From Hydrogenophaga sp. (GTDB taxonomy: Bacteria; Pseudomonadota; Gammaproteobacteria; Burkholderiales; Burkholderiaceae_C): a stretch of DNA of 8,471 nt. Under the pieces are notes generated by a model. It did no database searches, had not been told where the DNA came from, and saw nothing but the letters and a program-made list of their open reading frames with translations. Shown here piece by piece: positions 6,318-8,471 of the stretch. A program made the position numbers and the translations under genes. The stretch lies in NCBI GenBank assembly GCA_030684755.1, contig JAUXXN010000312.1:1-8471 (forward strand). Direction: 5' to 3'. How positions within the stretch are numbered: position 1 is the first letter of the stretch; each line of letters opens with the position of its first letter.

Positions 6318-8033
6318 ATGGCGACTATGACACACAAACTCGCCGGACACCTGCTCGTTGAATGCCTGATCGCCCAAGGCGTGACCCACGCTTTTGGGGT
6401 GCCTGGAGAAAGTTATCTGGCCGTACTCGACGGCTTTCACGCCCACGCCGACCGCATCCGTTTCATCACCAACCGGCAAGAAGGTGGCGCGGCCTTCATG
6501 GCGGAGGCCCAAGGCAAGCTCACCGGGCGCCCGGGCGTTTGTTTTGTGACCCGAGGGCCAGGCGCAACCAACGCCTCCATTGGCCTGCACACCGCCTTTC
6601 AAGACAGCACACCCATGGTGCTGTTCGTGGGCGACGTGGCCAGCGACGCGCGCGACCGCGAGGCCTTCCAAGAAGTGGATTACCTGAGCTTCTTCGGCCC
6701 CAGCACCAAGGGCATGGCCAAGCGGGTGGAGCGCATCGACGACCCGCGCCGCATCCCTGAATACGTGGCCCGCGCCTTTGCCACAGCCTTGAACGGGCGT
6801 CCCGGCCCGGTGGTGTTGGTGCTGCCCGAAGACATGTTGACCCAAACGGTAGACGCCGCGCCGCTGCCGCGCGTGGAGCCGGTGCAGACTTGGAGCGACC
6901 CGGGAGCGCTGCGTACCCTGCGCAGCCTGTTGTTGCAGGCCGAGCGCCCGCTGGTACTGGCTGGCGGCGGCGGATGGACACCGCAGTCCGCATCAGCCTT
7001 GCAGCGCTTTGCTGAAAACTGGCAACTACCGGTCGCCAACACCTTTCGCTTTCAAGACTGCTTTGACAACCACCACGCCCAGTACGCGGGCGATGTGGGC
7101 TTGGGCATCAACCCAGCGCTGGCCACGCGCGTGCGCCAGAGCGACCTGCTGATCGCCATCGGCCCACGCTTGGGCGAGTCCACGACCGGCGGCTACACCT
7201 TGATTGAAGCGCCCTGCCCCCAGCAAAAGCTGGTGCACATCCATGCCAGCGCCGAAGAGCTGAACCGTGTGTACCAAGCCACACTGGCGATCAACGCCAC
7301 CATGAATGCCGCCGCGCGCAGCCTGGAAGTGCTCACCGCACCACCCGGTGTGGCCTGGGGCCAATGGACACAGGCCTGCCACGCCGACTACGAGGCCAAC
7401 GTGGATGTGGCCAACGGCGGCACGGTGCTGCCAGGCAGCATTGACATGCCGACCATCATCCACACGCTGCAACGCCATTTGCCCATGGATGCGGTGCTCA
7501 CCAACGGCGCGGGCAACTTCGCCAGCTGGTTGCACCGGCTCTACAAGTACCACGGCATGGCCAAAGGCCACAAATCCCAACTCGCACCCACCAACGGCGC
7601 CATGGGTTACGGCGTGCCGGCGGGTATTGCTGCAGCCATTTTGAGCGGGCGAACGGTCTTCACCATCGCTGGTGACGGTGATTTTTTGATGAACGGCCAA
7701 GAACTGGCAACAGCGGTACAGCACGGCGCCAAGAGCATCATCCTGTTGCTGAACAACGGCAGCTACGGCACCATCCGCATGCACCAAGAACGCGAGTACC
7801 CCATACACGTGAGCGGCTCGGAGCTGCGCAACCCAGACTTTTGCGCGCTGGCACGCGCCTACGGCTATGCGGCGGAATGCATCACGCACACCGCCGAATT
7901 TGAACCTGCCCTGCAGCGAGCCCTCACGGCAACCACCGGCACGGTGCTGGAGGTGCAACTGGACTTGGAAGTCATCACTACCCGGGGCACGCTGTCGGCC
8001 ATGCGCCAGAACGCGCTGAGAGCGAAGACCTGA
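6318..8033 (+). CDS. Thiamine-diphosphate-dependent enzyme, acetolactate synthase/2-oxo acid decarboxylase superfamily
   Basis: The 571-residue protein has the three-domain layout of acetolactate synthase large subunits and related decarboxylases. The N-terminal pyrimidine-binding domain (about 1-175) has FGVPGESYLAVLDGF, the catalytic glutamate Glu55 (NRQEGGAAF) and RGPGATNASIG (79-89). The central domain spans about 190-340. The C-terminal pyrophosphate-binding domain has the GDG...NN motif from Gly452 to Asn480. Such enzymes cleave or ligate bonds next to the carbonyl of 2-oxo acids or similar compounds, using Mg2+ and thiamine diphosphate. The RFDDR motif of biosynthetic, FAD-binding synthases is replaced by GPRLGESTTG (282-291), and no small regulatory subunit gene (ilvN/ilvH) adjoins, so a catabolic or specialised role is more likely than branched-chain amino acid synthesis. 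A second ATG at 6327 would trim three residues; neither start has a clear ribosome site, suggesting coupling to the MFS gene. Confidence 0.9.
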   Translation: MATMTHKLAGHLLVECLIAQGVTHAFGVPGESYLAVLDGFHAHADRIRFITNRQEGGAAFMAEAQGKLTGRPGVCFVTRGPGATNASIGLHTAFQDSTPMVLFVGDVASDARDREAFQEVDYLSFFGPSTKGMAKRVERIDDPRRIPEYVARAFATALNGRPGPVVLVLPEDMLTQTVDAAPLPRVEPVQTWSDPGALRTLRSLLLQAERPLVLAGGGGWTPQSASALQRFAENWQLPVANTFRFQDCFDNHHAQYAGDVGLGINPALATRVRQSDLLIAIGPRLGESTTGGYTLIEAPCPQQKLVHIHASAEELNRVYQATLAINATMNAAARSLEVLTAPPGVAWGQWTQACHADYEANVDVANGGTVLPGSIDMPTIIHTLQRHLPMDAVLTNGAGNFASWLHRLYKYHGMAKGHKSQLAPTNGAMGYGVPAGIAAAILSGRTVFTIAGDGDFLMNGQELATAVQHGAKSIILLLNNGSYGTIRMHQEREYPIHVSGSELRNPDFCALARAYGYAAECITHTAEFEPALQRALTATTGTVLEVQLDLEVITTRGTLSAMRQNALRAKT

Positions 8034-8164
8034 GGGATAGAGCCATTTGCTGCGGAGTCACATCGCTCGAACAGTTTGAAAGAACCATTCAGCCGATTGG
8101 TTTCGGACATCAGTCCGGTAAGCAAGCGACTCAGATTGAAGGGCAAAAACGGCAAGAAACGAAA

Positions 8165-8197
8165 AAGCCATCAAAAGCTAAAAACTTTTGATGGCTT
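8165..8197 (-). terminator. Intrinsic terminator of the tRNA operon
   Basis: A perfect inverted repeat with 13-base arms (8165-8177 and 8185-8197, core GCCATCAAAAG) surrounds a 7-base loop. On the minus strand the stem runs straight into a T tract (GGCTTTTTC), the classic intrinsic form, 9 bases after the CCA end of tRNA-Asp. On the plus strand the stem is followed by TTGATACTTTTT, a broken T tract, so it may also stop, less strongly, transcripts from the thiamine-enzyme gene ending 131 bases earlier. Confidence 0.9.
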
Positions 8198-8206
8198 GAT
8201 ACTTTT

Positions 8207-8283
8207 TGGCGGAGTGGACGGGACTCGAACCCGCGACCCCCGGCGTGACAGGCCGGTATTCTAACCAACTGAACTACCACTCC
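8207..8283 (-). tRNA. tRNA-Asp (anticodon GTC)
   Basis: This 77-base tRNA, CCA included, folds into a full cloverleaf. The acceptor stem GGAGTGG/CCACTCC is perfect and is followed by discriminator G and an encoded CCA. The D arm holds AGTTCAGTTGGTTAGAA. The anticodon stem CCGGC/GCCGG frames the loop CTGTCAC, with anticodon GTC at 8247-8249, and the T loop is GGTTCGAGTCC. It is the second gene of the minus-strand tRNA operon, behind tRNA-Val and just before the terminator. Confidence 0.97.
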
Positions 8284-8349
8284 CTGGTGCTACAAAAAAC
8301 GTCAGTGAACAACGTTGCACTGCAATCGACTGCTTGTCCTGATCCCTGC

Positions 8350-8425
8350 TGGTGGGTGCTGAGGGGCTCGAACCCCCGACATTCGCCGTGTAAAGGCGAC
8401 GCTCTACCAGCTGAGCTAAGCACCC
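8350..8425 (-). tRNA. tRNA-Val (anticodon TAC)
   Basis: This 76-base tRNA, CCA included, folds into a full cloverleaf. The acceptor stem GGGTGCT/AGCACCC is perfect and is followed by discriminator A and an encoded CCA. The D arm is AGCTCAGCTGGTAGAGC. The anticodon stem TCGCC/GGCGA frames the loop TTTACAC, with anticodon TAC at 8390-8392, and the T loop is GGTTCGAGCCC. It is the promoter-proximal gene of the operon; 66 bases separate it from tRNA-Asp. Confidence 0.97.
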
Positions 8426-8438
8426 GACGAAGCCAAAG

Positions 8439-8467
8439 ATTCTACAACAGATTTCCGACCTTGCCAA
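8439..8467 (-). promoter_or_regulatory. Sigma70-type promoter of the tRNA operon
   Basis: On the minus strand TTGGCA (8462-8467) and TAGAAT (8439-8444) are separated by exactly 17 bases, close to the -35/-10 consensus. The -10 ends 13 bases before the first base of tRNA-Val, leaving a leader of only about 7 bases, as is common for tRNA genes. The site lies at the window edge, so upstream activating sequence cannot be judged. Confidence 0.75.
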
Positions 8468-8471
8468 ATGC

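Noticed and set aside
7026..7958. Minus-strand 310-residue open frame opposite the thiamine-enzyme gene
   Set aside because: Composition is that of an antisense shadow (His/Gln/Gly/Val-rich) and the plus-strand frame carries all conserved motifs.
8104..8117. Small hairpin CGGAC-ATCA-GTCCG after the thiamine-enzyme gene, as a possible terminator
   Set aside because: The stem is only 5 bp and no T tract follows in either direction; the stem at 8165-8197 is a far better candidate.
8076..8264. Plus-strand 62-residue open frame ending in VDGTRTRDPRRDRPVF
   Set aside because: The C-terminal half is the antisense translation of tRNA-Asp, a well-known false protein; the rest crosses the terminator stem.
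8207..8425. tRNA genes as an attachment site for an integrated element
   Set aside because: No integrase gene and no repeated tRNA 3' end are seen in the window, and both tRNAs are intact with native-looking flanks.
8261..8467. Minus-strand 68-residue open frame containing AQLVERRLYTANVGGSSPSAP
   Set aside because: It is the sense translation of tRNA-Val and its flanks, another recurrent false protein over tRNA genes.

Overview
The window is GC-rich, tightly packed bacterial chromosome, most likely from a betaproteobacterium of the order Burkholderiales, probably Comamonadaceae. That placement rests on overall protein flavour, base composition and the tRNA-Val/tRNA-Asp pair, so it is an inference. 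There is no sign of phage, insertion sequence, CRISPR array or plasmid functions. Coding density is high and every protein gene looks intact except the first, which is cut by the left edge of the window.

Bases 1-4082 hold five same-strand genes packed like one transcription unit. They are the 3' part of an Ada/AlkA-type fusion (regulatory helix-turn-helix plus 3-methyladenine DNA glycosylase), an Ogt-type O6-alkylguanine-DNA methyltransferase whose start overlaps the previous stop (ATGA), an EamA/DMT-family membrane transporter, an ArsC-family (glutaredoxin-type arsenate reductase) protein, and a two-domain ChrA chromate transporter. Junctions are a 4-base overlap, 11 bases, 5 bases and an 8-base overlap. 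The first two genes form a coherent alkylation-damage repair pair. The last two belong to families that handle toxic oxyanions. Whether the whole run is functionally one stress operon is an inference from spacing.

Bases 4101-8033 hold a second module. An AraC-family regulator with an N-terminal cupin lies on the minus strand, convergent with chrA (18 bases between stops). Divergent from it, across a 105-base region containing two small palindromes and a near-tandem repeat, is a two-gene plus-strand operon: a 12-helix MFS transporter and, 18 bases downstream, a thiamine-diphosphate enzyme of the acetolactate synthase/decarboxylase superfamily. The layout suggests a regulated uptake (or export) and conversion system for a small molecule, perhaps a 2-oxo acid or similar carboxylate; the substrate cannot be read from the sequence.

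Bases 8034-8471 hold no protein gene. On the minus strand lies a complete tRNA operon: a sigma70-like promoter at the right edge, tRNA-Val(TAC), tRNA-Asp(GTC), both with encoded CCA, and a strong intrinsic terminator. The most notable items for follow-up are the AraC/MFS/TDP-enzyme module with its unidentified substrate, the paired palindromes in its control region, and the linkage of DNA-repair genes to oxyanion-family genes. No clearly new type of system is evident.
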